From the NCBI RefSeq assembly GCF_040807025.1, contig NC_090943.1, positions 21,605,213-21,669,212 of the forward strand: a stretch of 64,000 nt of DNA. Reading direction: 5' to 3'. This stretch comes from Struthio camelus. Lineage: Eukaryota > Chordata > Aves > Struthioniformes > Struthionidae. The notes below the pieces were generated by a model. It was not told the origin of the DNA. It saw only the letters and a list, made by a program, of their open reading frames with translations, and made no database searches. Shown here piece by piece: positions 10,201 through 25,200 of this stretch. Made by a program: the position numbers and the translations under genes. Within the stretch, counting starts at the first letter, position 1, and every line of letters starts with the position of its first letter.

Positions 10201-13200
10201 TTTGGGTTGCTGAACAGTAGGGTTTGTAGATGTTGTTTTTGAAGCTTCAAAGGATTTTTTTTTTTTTGGGGGGGGTAAATCATGAAGAAATTTTGGGTTT
10301 TTTTGCTTTTTGTTTGTTTGTCAACCTTGTTTGGATGTTGCTAGTTATGTGTAAAGAGTGATATGTAAACAATATTATGTCTCCAGTGTATGTGCTACAT
10401 ACAGTGTGTTTTAATTCAGTTTGAATGTACCACTTTAAAGCACGGTTGTAACCCTATTAACAGAGTTAGTAAGAGGCTATTGTATCCTTGGGCTCTGATT
10501 TAACAGACTGCTTAAGTGCAAATTTCTTAAATAACTTGGATCAGACCTTATGCCCTGTACTGCTTGATGTCAAACAGCAGAAAATTCAGAGTCACTCCAT
10601 CTTCTCTGTTAGAACAAAAGTTTCTCCTTTTGGTGTTGATCTAGAAAACTTTGGGAGAACACCAGAAGATGCAAAGGAACTTTTGCCATAAAGTTGCTCT
10701 TCGATCTTGCTCTGAATAAAGAGAGAAGAAAGAAATATAGAGTCTTGTTTTTATGCATAGGCTATAATTCTGAAACACTGCTTTCCCAAATAACAAAGTG
10801 CTTTTGCTTGTTGAAAGAAACAAATGAGCAAAAAAAAGCCATTGAGAAAGTTGTGAAGTAGACTTACTGCACTGATTTGGGATGAATAGTTCTCTTTTTA
10901 AGGGGCAATGTTTGTTGTTACCTACTGCTGACTTATATCGTGAATGATTCGGAAGCCTAATTGATCCATGTTCTATTAAATTTCCAACTGATTTAGAGCA
11001 GCTTTTATAGTTGATAATTGCCATTTCATAGTCAGTGATGCATATGTATTTTTTATGGAAAAAAATGCTGTGATGGGAAAGTGAAAGACTTGTATGCAGT
11101 TTAGAGTTTTCTAACAGTTTATTATCATATAAGGTCTGAGCCCGTACAACAATTACTAATGTCTAACAGTGGTTACTATCAAAGATACTACTTCAGAAAG
11201 AGGCAAAAAATTTCATGTTAGGAAAAATAGGTTTTGTTTTTTTGTTTTTTATCCCATATGGGAGTCTTTTCCTGTTTCCTAGTAGGAATTATTTAAAACC
11301 CTGTTTGAAAGGAATGTAAAAATCTCAAGCACTTATTTCAATTGATTAAAAATTCTGAATAAACTTGTTTTCCAACCTGAGGCTACCTCTCTGTTGGATA
11401 GGAAAAACTATTTCCTCTGTCAGTGTTTTGAGCTTGTAAACTTTCAGATTTATTGAATACTTTCCTGCATTTGCCTCTGGTCCAAAACCTTTTTGGTGCT
11501 ACGAGCTAACCCAACAACATTCAAAGGTTGGGCCGTATATACTGAGAATAGCATTTTAACAGCTGAACTGCAGAGTGAAGATACCAACCAGTCAGGTGTC
11601 AGGTTTTCTTTTGCAATTGACAATGGCAAAAGAACAACAACCTTCTCTTGCACAAAGTTATGTGCTATATTTAAAAATGAAGTACGACTGACTTGCGTTC
11701 ACGTTCAGTTACATACTACAGAGTTTCTAAGCTGGAACGCACCAGTAGTCATTATTTAGTGAATAATTCTGTTTGATCTTTGTGTTACCTGGTTGAGCAA
11801 TACTGGGTGCTTAAACAGAAAGCTGCGTTAATTTTGCAAACAAAATACACTCCTCTGGTGGACAGATAGAGGCTAACCTATCAGTGAGTTACTGATCTGC
11901 TGCTTTCTTGAGTCATGATTTTATGCCTTTTACACAGTCGCATTTCGTCATGCACACTTGTAAGTTACCGATGTGTAGACACCTTAGTTTTCTGGTGAAG
12001 GTGCAGGTTCTGGTTAGTGAACTTAGATATACTGACGATAGGCTTTGCTGTTCTGAAAGTTTAACTAGTTAGCTCACAGATTTCCAGGGGCCTCTAATTC
12101 ATCAGTTGAAAATCACTACCTTCATGTAATTAGATATTCTTTTGATCACTGGAGATACCTTTTTCCTTTTTAAATTCTGTAATCTTTTTGTCAGTGCTGT
12201 CATGTAGTATGACTTCCAAACAGGGTTTATTTTTTGGAGAAACATGTATCTATTAATAAATAGTATATTTTTTTCCTTATCCTATTTGTAATCCAGAATA
12301 GTAACTGATTTTTTTTAAACACTTTCTTTATCTTACCATGGTTTACATCCTCAAGGTATTTAACAAGTTTAATAATAGTCTAGTATTGTGGATCCTTGTG
12401 ACTGCGGGGTCCTGTTTTCTCAGCCTCCAGGTAGGGCATCCGTGGCTGTCATCCACAAGCTGCTTGGATGCCTTTCAAGGTACATTGGATGCTGTCAGTG
12501 CGCACTGTAGGTTCCCCTCTGGTTTCCTATTTATGCGTGTCTGACTTGCGCACTCATTTCTTAAATAATAATAATAAATCCAGTGGCAATGGGAGGTGTT
12601 ACGTGGGGAGATCATGTGAACCCTGGTGGGTTTTGTGTCCCCTTCCCCCTGTACTCGCTCAGCCGCTGCAGTTGTTTGATCAGCGATGTTAGCAGGTGCA
12701 TTCCTCGTGGTGCCTTTTGATCGACTGCCGCTCCACTGTGGCTTCAAAGAGCTGCCAGCAGTGAGTCCGAGATCCCATCATGGTTTATAACTGCCGATTC
12801 CAAGTTCTGCTTTGTGTAGGCATGGCTTAGTTTATTTTTTCCAAAGGCTGTCACCGTACGTCTACCTCCATTGAAGGTCATCTGTCATAGTTCTGCCAAA
12901 TCACTCAGTTTGGGAGTTTCTTCTGGCATTCCTGTATCAGTGCCCGGTATTTGACTACCAAAAAAGTAACGTTACCTGCAAACTTGGGGCTTACGCTGCA
13001 TAGCTCCCCTCTTTGGTTGCCATTGAAAGCACTGTATAAAGCCAGTCCCAGCATCAGTGCCCCCCAGCAGGGGAGCTTTCTGCTACCTCTTCTCTGTCCT
13101 GAAAAAGAGACCATTAAAGCTTACTTAGTTTCTTTAATAACCGTTAGTGTGGAACCTTGTCAGAAGCTTTTTCAAAACTGGAATACCCTGTGTCTGCTGG

Positions 13201-16200
13201 ACTCCCTTTCTGCATATCCTTACAGCTGCACTCACAGGACCCCGGTGGGTTAGTGCAGCAGGGCCTTCTCTTTGCAGATTTTGTGCTGCCTCTTTCCCAG
13301 CAAACTATGTTTATCCCTGTTTCTAGTGACTTTATTTAATAGACCCCACTACCTTTACCAAGGATAAACGTTAGACTTGCTCATCTCTGATTCCTGGGAT
13401 GTCTTCTAGAGCCTTTTTTTGTGGTTGGGAGTTGCACTGGCAGCTTACTGGCTCTCTGGCAGTGTGGTGGTTTGTAAGGCTGGGTCACCTCCCTTGGCTC
13501 CCAGTTCTGCAGCTTTGCATGCAAGTTCCTTCAGAAGGCTCTGGTGAAAGCCATCTGGTCCTGGAGATAGATGTCTTAACATCATTCTTACCTGTTTGGT
13601 GTAATGCTTCTGTATATGTATTTCAAACAGAGTTAGCTCCTGTGACCTGTCTGCTGCAAAGTATGTGTTGGTGTGTTTTTATTATCCAGCGGGAAAGAGT
13701 CATACAATCGATATACTACATTGCCTAGCGGTAGCCTGTTCCCGAATGAAACTTATACACTTCTGTCATCAAGCAGTCTCTACCTAGCATCCTGCTTTTG
13801 ATGATGTTTAAGAAATAAAGTGGCCTTGAAAAGGCAAATTGCCATTTTAGTTTGCTCTGGCAAGTAAAGAAGTCTATATTTAAAAAATTAGAAATAGTCT
13901 ACAATATTTTTTTAGCTACACGCTCCACAAATTCTACTGGAGCTGGCGCACAACCCACTGAATTGCCATTATTAATCATTGATCACTGGAAGAAAGAATA
14001 GCTACTGTTATCCAGTTTTCCTGTTATACTGCTACGCACATATGATTAAACACATTTTCTTAGGAGCTCAGGCCTTAAACTGAGCTATTCGGCAGGAGTG
14101 TAAGACTAAGCTGTCCACTTTGGGTAACTTTGTTTCATTTAGCAACTAGCATTAACTCTGTAACACCTCAGTCTATGGCAGTAGCTCTCTTTTCAGGAGG
14201 CAAAATGGAGGCCTAGGTCTATATTGTTACTTGAGTTAAGATTTATGCAAAAGTCAAGCCTTTTCCTTTTGATTAATCCTACCTTTAAGCCCTAATAATT
14301 CTGTAGATTATTAATTCCCTGGAAAGCTTCTTGTTGTGCTGTACTTAAGTTATTTTGGAATCAGTGAAATTACTTATTTTGGTGTAGTTTTCCTAATTTT
14401 GATATTGCCACTTACTAGCTATGTGTTTGCTCATTCCTACTGGATTAAGTAAGATTTTGTTTTGTTTTGTTTTTTTCCAGTTTTATAAATCATTGCAAAA
14501 AACTTATTTTTTTTTTTACGTTTTTAGCAAAGCTTTTTATTTTGATGCTAACATTGAACTGTTACAGAGAAAGATGTGCGAAGGTTCTGTGATGATATGC
14601 CATCAATTCTAGAATTTTTAAAAAATAGAAACTTGCAAAATAAACTTACGATAGATAATTTGTGTGTACTGCAGGAACTTTTAAGTGAGCGTATTTGAGC
14701 TGAGATTTATATGCAATCAAATACATTCTTGTGTTTTAGCACAGTTCTATTACCTGAAGAAATTAAATCCTGCATCTGATCCTACCCTTTGCTTCCATGC
14801 TGTGCACCTTGACTAATGTCAAGAGATGTGACTCTGGGGTAGATTTGGCTCTTTATTAACACCTACACTGCTGAAATGATGCTGAGAGAGACATAGTTTG
14901 AGCACCCAAATATGTAGAAGCTAGCAAAAAGTACGATGTGGTAAAAGACTAAATCAGATTGTGTTTTCCTGGAAGTCTAGTTTTGCAGGTACTAGGTATG
15001 GGGAGTGGAGAATTTTCCTGTGTGGGCTCCAATTTATCATTGTAGTGTAAAAGTAAATTGCAATATATAAAGATGTAATTCAATATTAGGGTTGCAGCTG
15101 TTTTTATCACGCTTGTCTTAGCTTTGTCTTCATTTTGGGGTAAAATCAGAGTGTTTAATTTTGTCAGTATCTTAACTTGTGAATCCGAGGATAGTGTGTT
15201 TAAATTCAAAATGTTTATATAGCGTTACAGTCTCCCTCTAAAGAAGGAATAGCATTAGAATGAAATGCACTTGAAGTAAAAATCATACCTTAGTAACAGA
15301 GAACTTTAATCTTGATATTGTACAGACTGTTTTAAACCACGATTCTTTAAAGATTTCAGTACAAGAACATCTATTTGCATTCCATTCAGTAGTACTTGAA
15401 GTCTAGAAAATAAGCTGGGGCACTATTTGTTTTGAAAAATGCCTTTGCGCAGATTGCCATTTTGCACTGCAGAACGTCGACTTCTCTTGCAAATGTATTT
15501 ATGAACATAAGCACTGTTTAACATTGAACACTGATGTCCTTGTTTTCTGCCTAGAGATTAATTTCATCTGTCTTCTGTGTGTTTGCTTTCCTCAAGGTTC
15601 AAGTTTTAAGAAAAAAGAACCACCTTTTTTGCTAAAAGAAAACTTGACTGCTGTTCCAAAAACTGTTTACAGGATCAAGATATCTTCTTGATTGCTGGTG
15701 TAAAGAAAGCAGAAGGGCTGTGAAACTTCAATTTCTTCACTTCTGGAATATGTAGAATGCAATCCTGTAGCTTCTCTACCTTTTTCTAGCAGATTAACTC
15801 TAAGACACTGTCATTGAGTTAACAGTATCCCATCGTTATCAGAGTGTTAGTTGTCCTGTCTGCTGTCATGATGTGTAAGGGTCTCACATGACAGTTGCTT
15901 AGATGTGATCAGATTGATACTATGGTTGGAAAGGCAGTACTGGGCTAGGTTGGTTTCTGAAATTGATTTCTCAGTCTAAACAGAATTGTATCTTGATCAG
16001 GTAGTCAATGTTTTGTAGTCCAGTTAGGAGAAATACACTGAGTGTTTCCAATTCCATCTCCATTGCTGTTGCTATTAATGGTTTAAAAAAAAAAAATCAC
16101 CTTGCACAAGGATTGCTTGTAGAGTCCCAGGCTGTTTGGCTGCAAGCCTGGAAGAAATAAATATATTACAGTCCTTTCAGCTCTTCATCTGAGTACCAGA

Positions 16201-19200
16201 TTCAAAGGACATTTTAGTAATATAATTATTTGGGTTATTTCTGAGGAGCAGCTTGCTCAGACAGAGATGCCTTTTGGACTCTTCACTTTTTAATAAAAAA
16301 AAAAAAAAAAGCACCCTTCCCCCCCCCCCCCCAAAACAAACAAAAAAGAACCCACAAAAAAGCTGCAACCCTTCTAAAAACCAAAAAAAACACCCCACAA
16401 CAAACAAAAATTTAGTATTGGATTTAAGTGTGAAGATTGCAATACGTGAGGAGATGGCATCTGGCAGAATTTGGCAGAGCCATTTGGCAAAAACTTGGCC
16501 TTTTGTTCACTTATATAATGAAACCAGTGTCCCATGTAAAGATGACATGGTGTGAGCCCTAAAGTGGGGATCAAAAGAAGAAAGAAGGACTCCTTGAAGG
16601 ACGCTGATCGCTCAGATACCCTAACAGTGTTTTCACAACAGCATGTTGTGAAATGCGAGAATTCAATTGACTTTTTTTTTAAGTTTTTTACTTGTGTCTT
16701 TGTGTGACTAAATTAATATACAAGTTGTTAATTTGTGTGCAGAAAAATGCTAGGCTGTGATAAAAATATTTGAGATAATTGTTCAGTTTCCAGAAAATGC
16801 TGTTTTGCCTCCTAGTTGAATAACAGCTTGTGCTCTGGGACCTATTGAATGTCAGTAATAACATAGATTCATATATTGGCAGCAGGCGTCCTGAAAACAG
16901 GCCTCCTGCTTCAGAGACCTGTTTTGTCTTTAACGACTCGATTAAGGAAATATATCGTTACGAGAGGTGAAAAAATACTCTAGATGAGTTACTAGTGTAA
17001 AATTTGTCACTTAGGGAAGCGTGATACAGTGGGGGATAGCACTTTGCTGAGTCTTAACGCTGGTGAGAGGGAAGCAGGGGTGCCCAGCGGAGCAGTGCCC
17101 TGGGCCAAGGGCATGTTACTTCAGGGCTGCTCTTCACGGTCGCCTTTGCTAATTGCCGAACAAACTCGAGCTCTTCTGAATTACAGTTTGAAAGTAAATA
17201 TTGCATAAGTGATCTTAGTAGGAATCCGTGCACGTGCTCTTGTATAAGTGCTCGAAAACTTGTGTTTGATTTTAAGCGTAAGTAACCTAGAAAACATACT
17301 GGAGTTGCTAATGTAGTCCAAGGGGAAAAAGTTGATCTTCGAAAGAATCGTTGCTGATCTTTTGATGGCACTCTGAGTTATGTCTTGCATACGAGGCTGT
17401 CCTTTGATTCCTCTGTGAGGTGGCCTTTGGTGGTTTTGCTTTGGCTAAACTATGGAAACTTTCCTCCTTTTCTGGCGAGCCAGACTCCAGAGAGTGTTTC
17501 AGATGAGTTGATCTTTAGTTTTGAAGCCACAGCCCTCCCTCTAGAGTCGGAGGGATAGTGCCTTCGTGGTACAGGAGGGCAAAGGAGTGTTTCCTTCCAG
17601 CTACTACTAGAAAAAACACACACAGCCCAAAGGAAGCAGATGCTTGCCCTAGGCTTCCGGAAAGTTCTGTTTCAGTTGCTCTTGGTTACTTCTTTCAGCC
17701 AGAAGAGATCCAAAACAAATCCTCAAAATGAACCACCTATTCTCTCTCTTTTCTTTTCTCTCTTCAGTCTCTCGAATCCTCTGTAGACATCTATAGCAGA
17801 TCCATTTAGACCTGCCCACCAGAGCTTCATTTTCTAGCTCAATCTAATATTTAGCTACAAGTTTATGGTCCTCACCAGCCATTACCTAACTGGGCATCAT
17901 GTTTTTTTTTAATTTTTGTTTTTGTTTTTTTGTTTAAACCTTCTTTCCCCAAACTAAATCCCTCTGTCTTCACACTGGCAGTCCCAGAATACTGATGCAG
18001 GTTGAGACAGTTACCTAAATGGCTTCTTGTTCTGTGCTGTGCCTAAAATTTTATTTTTCACCAAGGAAGCATGGCTGTTGCGATTCTACTGAGCGTTCTT
18101 CTTTCCTGGGGGCAGTAGATAGGGTCCCTGGGGGCCGCAGCTGAGAACTGCTGAGCTGGCTGCGGTGCTCGAGTGTTATCAAGGCTTTGTAACTACATCT
18201 GAGGGACCTTCTGCATTGTCGTTTGCAGAAATTGTCCATGCAGCCCCTGGGGCTAATAATTATTCTCTTTTCAATGACATTTTCCATGGTTTTTGTACTA
18301 GTTTTCTTTTTTCTTATGCTAGCTTTCAGAGTGAATGGTCTGACAGTTCTTCTCTCTGTCCTGCTTGAGCATATACTGTACTTTGCTTTCTGATTCCCCG
18401 TTTTCTTTTTTTCCATCCTTTCGTTAAGAACTATACTTTCCAATCAGAGATATCTGTAATTTTCAAAGCACCCTTTCTCTGATAACTTTTTCATATCAGT
18501 GCATTGGATACCTCCTCTGAAGAGCTACAGTCAGCTTGAGCTACACGTAGTTATGTTCAAGAAGAAAAACTATGGACTTTTTTTTTTAATCTCCAATGTA
18601 TTCTACTTCTGTTCGTCACTCTTAATCTTGAAGGTCATCTCTTCTCTTCATTGTGCGGTTTGTTTGTTTGTTTTAAAGGATTCCTACTGCCATCAAATTT
18701 TACTGTGGTTTTCACGGCTCGTCATAAATTCAATCCTTTCCTTCAGCTCAGTAGCTAAAGTGGTTGTATGCACCCTGGTTAACTTAAATCTTAATTACTT
18801 TAGGAACAGGCTCTTTGTGTAATCCTTATGCTTTCTGTAACTAAAATGACTGCCTAAAATTGTTTCTGGCTTTTCAGTTGGACCTCAGGACTGAATTGTC
18901 AAGCAACTGGGTTAGTGCTGCATAAGGCTTAAAGTTGCATTCAGTTTTAGGCTGTGTGTTATAGTTCATATCTAGATTTTATTCTTTTATTTTCTTGCTC
19001 TTTTTTAAATCTTCATGAACAAATATTTGATGTGGTCTCAATTGTGGCAGTTAAGTGTTACACAAATGATTAAAGTTAAGGGTTAGACAAATGATTATTT
19101 TGAAGCAGAATTTCTTGCAACTGTGTTTGAGAATTGTTGATCTAGAATGTAAGTGTCTCTGGACATGTAGCCTGGGTTCCCAGGCCAAGCAAACATAAAA

Positions 19201-22200
19201 GTCAGATCTTTAGACAGACCTCTTCCAGCTGGAGGATTTGGCTCTCTGGAGATTTGTTTTCCTAGTGGAAAAATTGTAGCAGGCTACTTTGCATTAGCCT
19301 CCTTTCGGCAGAGAGAGCACTTCTCTGTGAAGTGGGTGAGTGGCCACCCAGTACTTACTCAGTACAGATTTAACGCGTGGACTGGTAGGCACAGGGTTTG
19401 TTGGAAATAGCTATGATTTCTTCTTTCCTTACTAATGAAGTATTGATAAGGCGTAGCATATGTCTGGCAGAGAGAATATTATTCTTCTGTTCTTTTTAAT
19501 CTAATAATTATTCATTTTTCCTTTTAAAAGTTTCTGCAACAAAAATTGAATTCTGAAGCTCCACTGTGTGTGCTAGTTAGTATTGTGTCTAATAGGACAA
19601 CCAAGGAGTCTTTGTACTTTATCTTTTGTCATGGTCAGAATAGCCAATTGCAATAACTGTTGAAGAGAAAGTAAAGTGAAATAAGGGTGTGCATATGGAA
19701 TGGCAGATATATAGAAGCAAGTCATGTAGTTTTCATTATATATTTGCTATAAAGTTTGTTTTAGAGGTATTCCAAGCCATAGTAAAGACCTTAGGGGATT
19801 TCTGTAATTTACAGCATGGTATGTAGGAGTGATAGGGGACTGTGGGAGTAGTTATATCTAAGCCACTTAAGTGTTTGAGACTGAAGTAAATCAAGGTCTT
19901 TCAGCCTGGCTCCAACCTGCTCTTACTTCATTAGTCCTTTACGCTTCCTATTTGATCTAGACAAATCCCCCCCATTTTTTTGGTGTGTTCTGCTTTTGTT
20001 TTCCCCACAGGCCAGTTTTGGTTGTAGAGCATTAAGACTTCTCTTATGCTCTCTCTTATGCTGACATAGCAAACGTCCACAGCTGATTACAGCTGGGGAA
20101 CACAAAGGCAGAGACTAACACAGCTGCATACTTGTGGCATTAGACGCTGCCTAAGAGATGTGCTACTGTTTTGCCCCCCCCCCTTTTTTTCCCCCTGCTT
20201 TTTAAAAATTTTCTATTTGATATAATAGTCAATAGTCCAAGGAGATGTTCGTGGTGTTCCTTCTAACTGCTGAATCCAATATTGTTCAAGTGTAAAGTGT
20301 TGTATATTATCACTTAAAAATTCTTTCTATAGTGATGCAAGTGTGCTCTAAATATAACGTTGGGGGAATATGAATGCAGATTTTTATTCTGTGCAATTTG
20401 AAGTAAAAATGCAACTGGCAAAAAAGAGGTTTGGGAAGCGTTGCTGGATTTATTGTATGAGGCTTCTCGGTGTTCTAGGAGAGGTACCAGAACTGCAGTT
20501 ACAGGAACCACAAAGATCTTCAGTGTTCCGCACGTGTAGCTGTCTCTGTACTATACTGATCATTTAATCTGAGCGAGACTTTACATTTTTAAGTTCAGTT
20601 TTGGTTTCTTACCACTTGATGGCAGTGAAGGAGCTAGTGTTGCCAGGCAAAGGTTTAGGGCAAGAACCCATTATGAATAACAAAAGAGGAGGTACAAAGG
20701 AAGCCTCTGACATTTAATATTGTTCACATTTCTAAATGATATTGCATATACCACAAATGACAGTAGAGGAGAAGAAGCCTCTAGATGGAGCTTCAGTACT
20801 TCCAAAGGGGGAGAGATTTTTATACTCAAGTGTTTTGTTCCTATTTATAATAATTATTTCAAGCAACAACTTTCCCATTTAGGGATGGAATGTTACCAGA
20901 CGTAATCAATAAGTGGTATCAGAGCTTCTGCTTTTCTAAAAATACTGTACTTCTTGAAGAGCATGCAATTCTGACATTTTCTCACACCTTGTGCTCAAAT
21001 TCTGCAGGCTCTCAACATTCTTAAGAATTACCAAATAATGTTCGGAATGTGCTTTATAGATTAAGTATCAACTTCATTATTTGAGGTGGGCTTCCCCCCC
21101 TCTCCCCCCCCCCTTTTAAAAGTTAATTCAATTTTACTGCTGAATCAAAAAGAAAATCTTGAAAAATATTGTTCAAGTTGTAAACTATCTGGTACTATTT
21201 ACTGTTTTGTACATTCTGTTCTCTGTGAAGAAGTGTTTATTGTAACTTTAGATATTATAATGCGTGTACGTGTGTTTGAGGCACTTTATTAACGAAGGAT
21301 CTTTTGCACTTCCAACGCCCATGTACACCTCTTGCCAAGCTGGTATGGGGAAATGAACCATATAATGGCCCTGCTATAGTAATTGGCTCCACATGGGTGG
21401 ACTCTAGCGCACAGACAAAACCTTATTTGAAGTAATTGGTGCTTTGTGTAGGTACAAGGGTCTGTACATGCAGACTTATTTTGGATCCTGGGTCAAACCT
21501 TGGCATTAGTAAAGGTTTCAATTTCATGCAGCGTCTTTGACATGTAAGTGATTTTGAATGAGTATCAAAACCATCCATACAGATGGTAGCAAGCAACTTG
21601 ATTGAACTTGTTCATTAAAAATACACACAGCTAATATTTTGCAGTTATGTTTCTTGACTGAATACTAAAGAAAGAAGTAAGCTTATTAAGTTTTGTAAAA
21701 ATGCAGACTTGTATTAATCTTAGAAAATTTTAAAAAGTAAAATTGCATAACTATTAAATATCTTAATTGTTGGTGGCATTGTTCTAGTTCTATAACAGAT
21801 GTTATTATGCAAATTCCAGGTTGATACTAAGTGAAAACAGACCAGAACTATCAAATATTTACTTCCATTTCTGATTCCATTCTTTCTTTAAAAATGCATT
21901 TAGGTGCGTTATTTCTAGCATTAGCTGCCATCTGCTAGCCTGACTGAAGGATCAGCATTGCTGGTTTAGTATAATGGCAGTCAGAGCATATATATTGGGC
22001 AAAACTCAAGTTTGTGTTCTGCATCAAATGCATGTTAGGTCTCCTGGAAAAAAGAAAAGGTTAGAAGACTGAGCTGAAGATAGTGCCGTATTTAGAATGA
22101 TAATTTCAGCCAGCGGAGATGGATTTGATGGAAACCTCCTCGTGAGATTGTGGCTTTCTTCATCTGTGGCATTAGCTGATCATGTAGTGTAAAACGGTAT

Positions 22201-25200
22201 TGAAATGAGCCTCTTATCAAAACTATTTTGAGTAAGATTTGTTAGAAAAGAACAAAGTTTCACTTCATGTTACGTAGGTTGGCTGCATTTATTTTATGTC
22301 AGTGCAACGTTTTAGCTACTGTGGTGTGCTACAGCTTTAGAAGAACCTCGTGCAACCTCTTCAGCTGCTACTGTTTGAATGAGGGAATTTTAAATTTGAG
22401 AGACACTAAGAAAATTATCACGGTATTCAGAACATGAAATCAATTTGTTTTAGGAAGTTAGTGTTAATCTTGCTTTGTTTGCTTGCCAGATGAAATAGCC
22501 TAATGGCCAGAAATCAGATGTGGAAAGCATATTTGTAGATGTGCAAAATAAATTTTGTTCATCTCGGTGACCGTCAAGAATTTTAGCAAGTCTAACTCCA
22601 GAAATAGTTATTTTCTTTTCCCTCGAAGTAAACTTCTATAGCTAATGTGCAGTTCATTCATTCAGGGTTTTATTTTATGTGACTGCATACAATTGTTAAA
22701 TCTTGTGTTCAAGAAATCTTTTTCCTTTACAAAAGGGGAAAAATGGTTGTAGGTGTAATGTAACTCTCCCACTTCCTGGAGGGTAATTAGTTTGTACTAA
22801 ATAGTTTCTGTATTAATCAGCTCGGTAGTAGCAGTTCCCCAGAAGCAATGTGTTATTTTTATTTTCTCCTTATCTAATTAGGTGATGCAGATAATAGTAC
22901 AGGTCTCAGTTTCTAAGGTTCATCTTTGTTAAAGTCAGCAAATGCATACTGATCAAAAAAAAATCCTTTGGCTTTTTTCTTTTACTCTACTAACACTAAC
23001 ACTTGGTCATTTTTGCCCTGAAATTGTCCCTTAGTTATATTTTGATATTAACTTTATCATTATAACTTTGAAGTTAGGACTATAGATAATGGTGCTCTTA
23101 TTTATTCTCGACTGCTGAGCAAATCTCAAACTTACTTCCTGTTTTGGTTAGAGGAACAAATGCGTTCTTGGAGAAGTCATAAAATTGCAAAAATTAGAAA
23201 CCGTGGTATATAGTATGTTTCCTGGAATACTGTTAGACTCACCGTTGAGATGTATTTTGAACAAAGAATTGATTTCCTTTCTGTAGGCAATTCTTAGCTT
23301 TGCTATTTAAAAGGAAAAACGCAGTACAAGAACTGAAGACTTGATACTGTTGTGGAGTTTCTTTTTGCCTTAGTTTACATTTTTTATAGCGATGAAAAAT
23401 ATTCACAAATAAAAAAAATATGGATTAGTGAAAATAATCAGAAATTCCACTTCTGTGAAGAGAACTTCCAAACAATTTTATTTTACTTTGTTAAAAATTA
23501 ATCCTTTAGAAAAGTTTAATACTTGGTGTCTTTTGTCATAATGTTTAGTGAGAGCAGTATAAATAAGAATGAGGAAATTAAAATAGCTCATAGAATTAAC
23601 TCTTCATGCTTTTGTTTTGTTTTTGCCGTAAGGGAGCCCTTCAGAATTTGAATTTCATTGTATTGCAACGTGTTAATGCAGGGAGCGGCATCTTTTTTGT
23701 TTGATGTTCACCTAAATTAAGGGCACATAAATATAATTAAAGATTTCTGAAAAAAAAGATTTCCATGCTTTTGTTTCACCGCTAAAATATATATTTTTTT
23801 GTTTCTCGTGTCTGGTTTTACTTGTACCCCCTGTTAATAACAAAGAGAGAGTAAATGCCCTGTTGTGGTATTGTCTTTTAAAAAAGTTTTCCTTTTTACT
23901 GTTTTGGTACAAATATTGGTATTGAAATATGGAAACTAACAGTTGTAATGTATCTTGATGGACTATATCTCTTTTTGTCATTCCCTCATTTTTGAGAGTT
24001 GTTTCTCTCCCCCAGTTTCCCACTTAGTGTTATCAATGGTATTAGTAAAAAAGAGTAGGGTCGTGGTTAAGATTTTTTTTTAAGATCCTTGTTAGTGTAA
24101 AGGCTTTCAAGTGAAGAATGTTATGTAAAATATGTATGTGTATGGATTATAATCTATATATGTGTGTATGCACGTACAGTCCTTCTAAACTAAGGCGATT
24201 ATGGAGATTGCCTTACTTTTATTTTTTCTAGAATACTTGCTATGTTAAGAATCCTTTATAAATGTGAATCTTTCCTGCAACTCTAGATGAATATAAATGG
24301 AAAGGTTTCTGGAGTAAGATACAAACTGTTTAAATTTTTCATATGTAAAATTGCTTGTATGTAAAGGTTCCTTTAATTTTAAGTCTGAATCTAAATCTGT
24401 AAATATTATTGAATAAAATCTTAGAGCACCTGTCAGTTTATTTGGGAACTTAATTCCACAAGTGGTTAGTCGGTAGAGTCCCATTTGATTTCCATGCAAA
24501 TACATGTTCCTAGGATTCCTTGCAGAATTGGAATTTTAATGTTAAAAATAATGATATTTAATATTCATTTTAATCACATGCAAATTTTGATTGACCCACA
24601 GGGGAATAGTATGGTTCTTTATTTTAAGTTATTCTTTGATTCTTTTGTAGTACAGGAAAACTATATCCAGTATAAAGTATATGAAATACCGTGTTCCAAA
24701 AATATGGCAATGGATAGTTATTCATATTAAAGAAAAACTAAAAAAAAAAAAAAACTGGTTCATGTTTATTTCAGACTGATGGAGTTTCTCTTACAGGGTG
24801 CCTAAGGCTTTTTAAGTCTTTGGCAGAAATTTTTCATTAAATGTGATGAAAAAAATCAAATAGAGGTGATTATAAAAAATATGACAAGTATTGCTTGTGT
24901 TGCTAGATGCTGACAATACCTTTCATACAAATAATCCGGAAATGCTGTATTACCTGTAACTTTTGAAAATGTGCCTGCCCAGGTATATTTCAACAACATT
25001 CTAAGTAATTCGGGCATTTGCGGATAAAAAAAAATGAATCTGTCATTTGTAGTCTAAATCTTCAATTTGTGTTTCTGGCTTACTCTCGCTTGTAGAGAAG
25101 ATTTAGTGAAATATTCAGGGGGAATGTTCTTGTACTGTAACAGAGTTGGTAATTTAGGAGCTGAGTCTGTTTCCTATATGGCTGCCCATATTTTTAGAAT

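Larger units (their letters stand above)
1560..12400. other. Intron 1, proximal part: no recognised gene
   Basis: GC content falls through 1560-1860. A pyrimidine-rich stretch lies at about 2040-2380, and the rest is unique AT-rich sequence. Structured items are a 9-bp hairpin at 9544-9566 and a 15-bp imperfect inverted repeat at 9892-9960. Short poly-T runs occur near 9061 and 10254. I see no coding exon, tRNA or intact transposon. Confidence 0.6.

Noticed and set aside
10641..11024. 127-codon open frame on the - strand
   Set aside because: The composition resembles translated noncoding DNA, with no family resemblance and no flanking splice or promoter signal.
18051..18443. 130-codon open frame on the - strand
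   Set aside because: It is Lys/Arg/Ser-rich with no recognisable domain or splice context, and its length is not exceptional in 64 kb of six-frame sequence.
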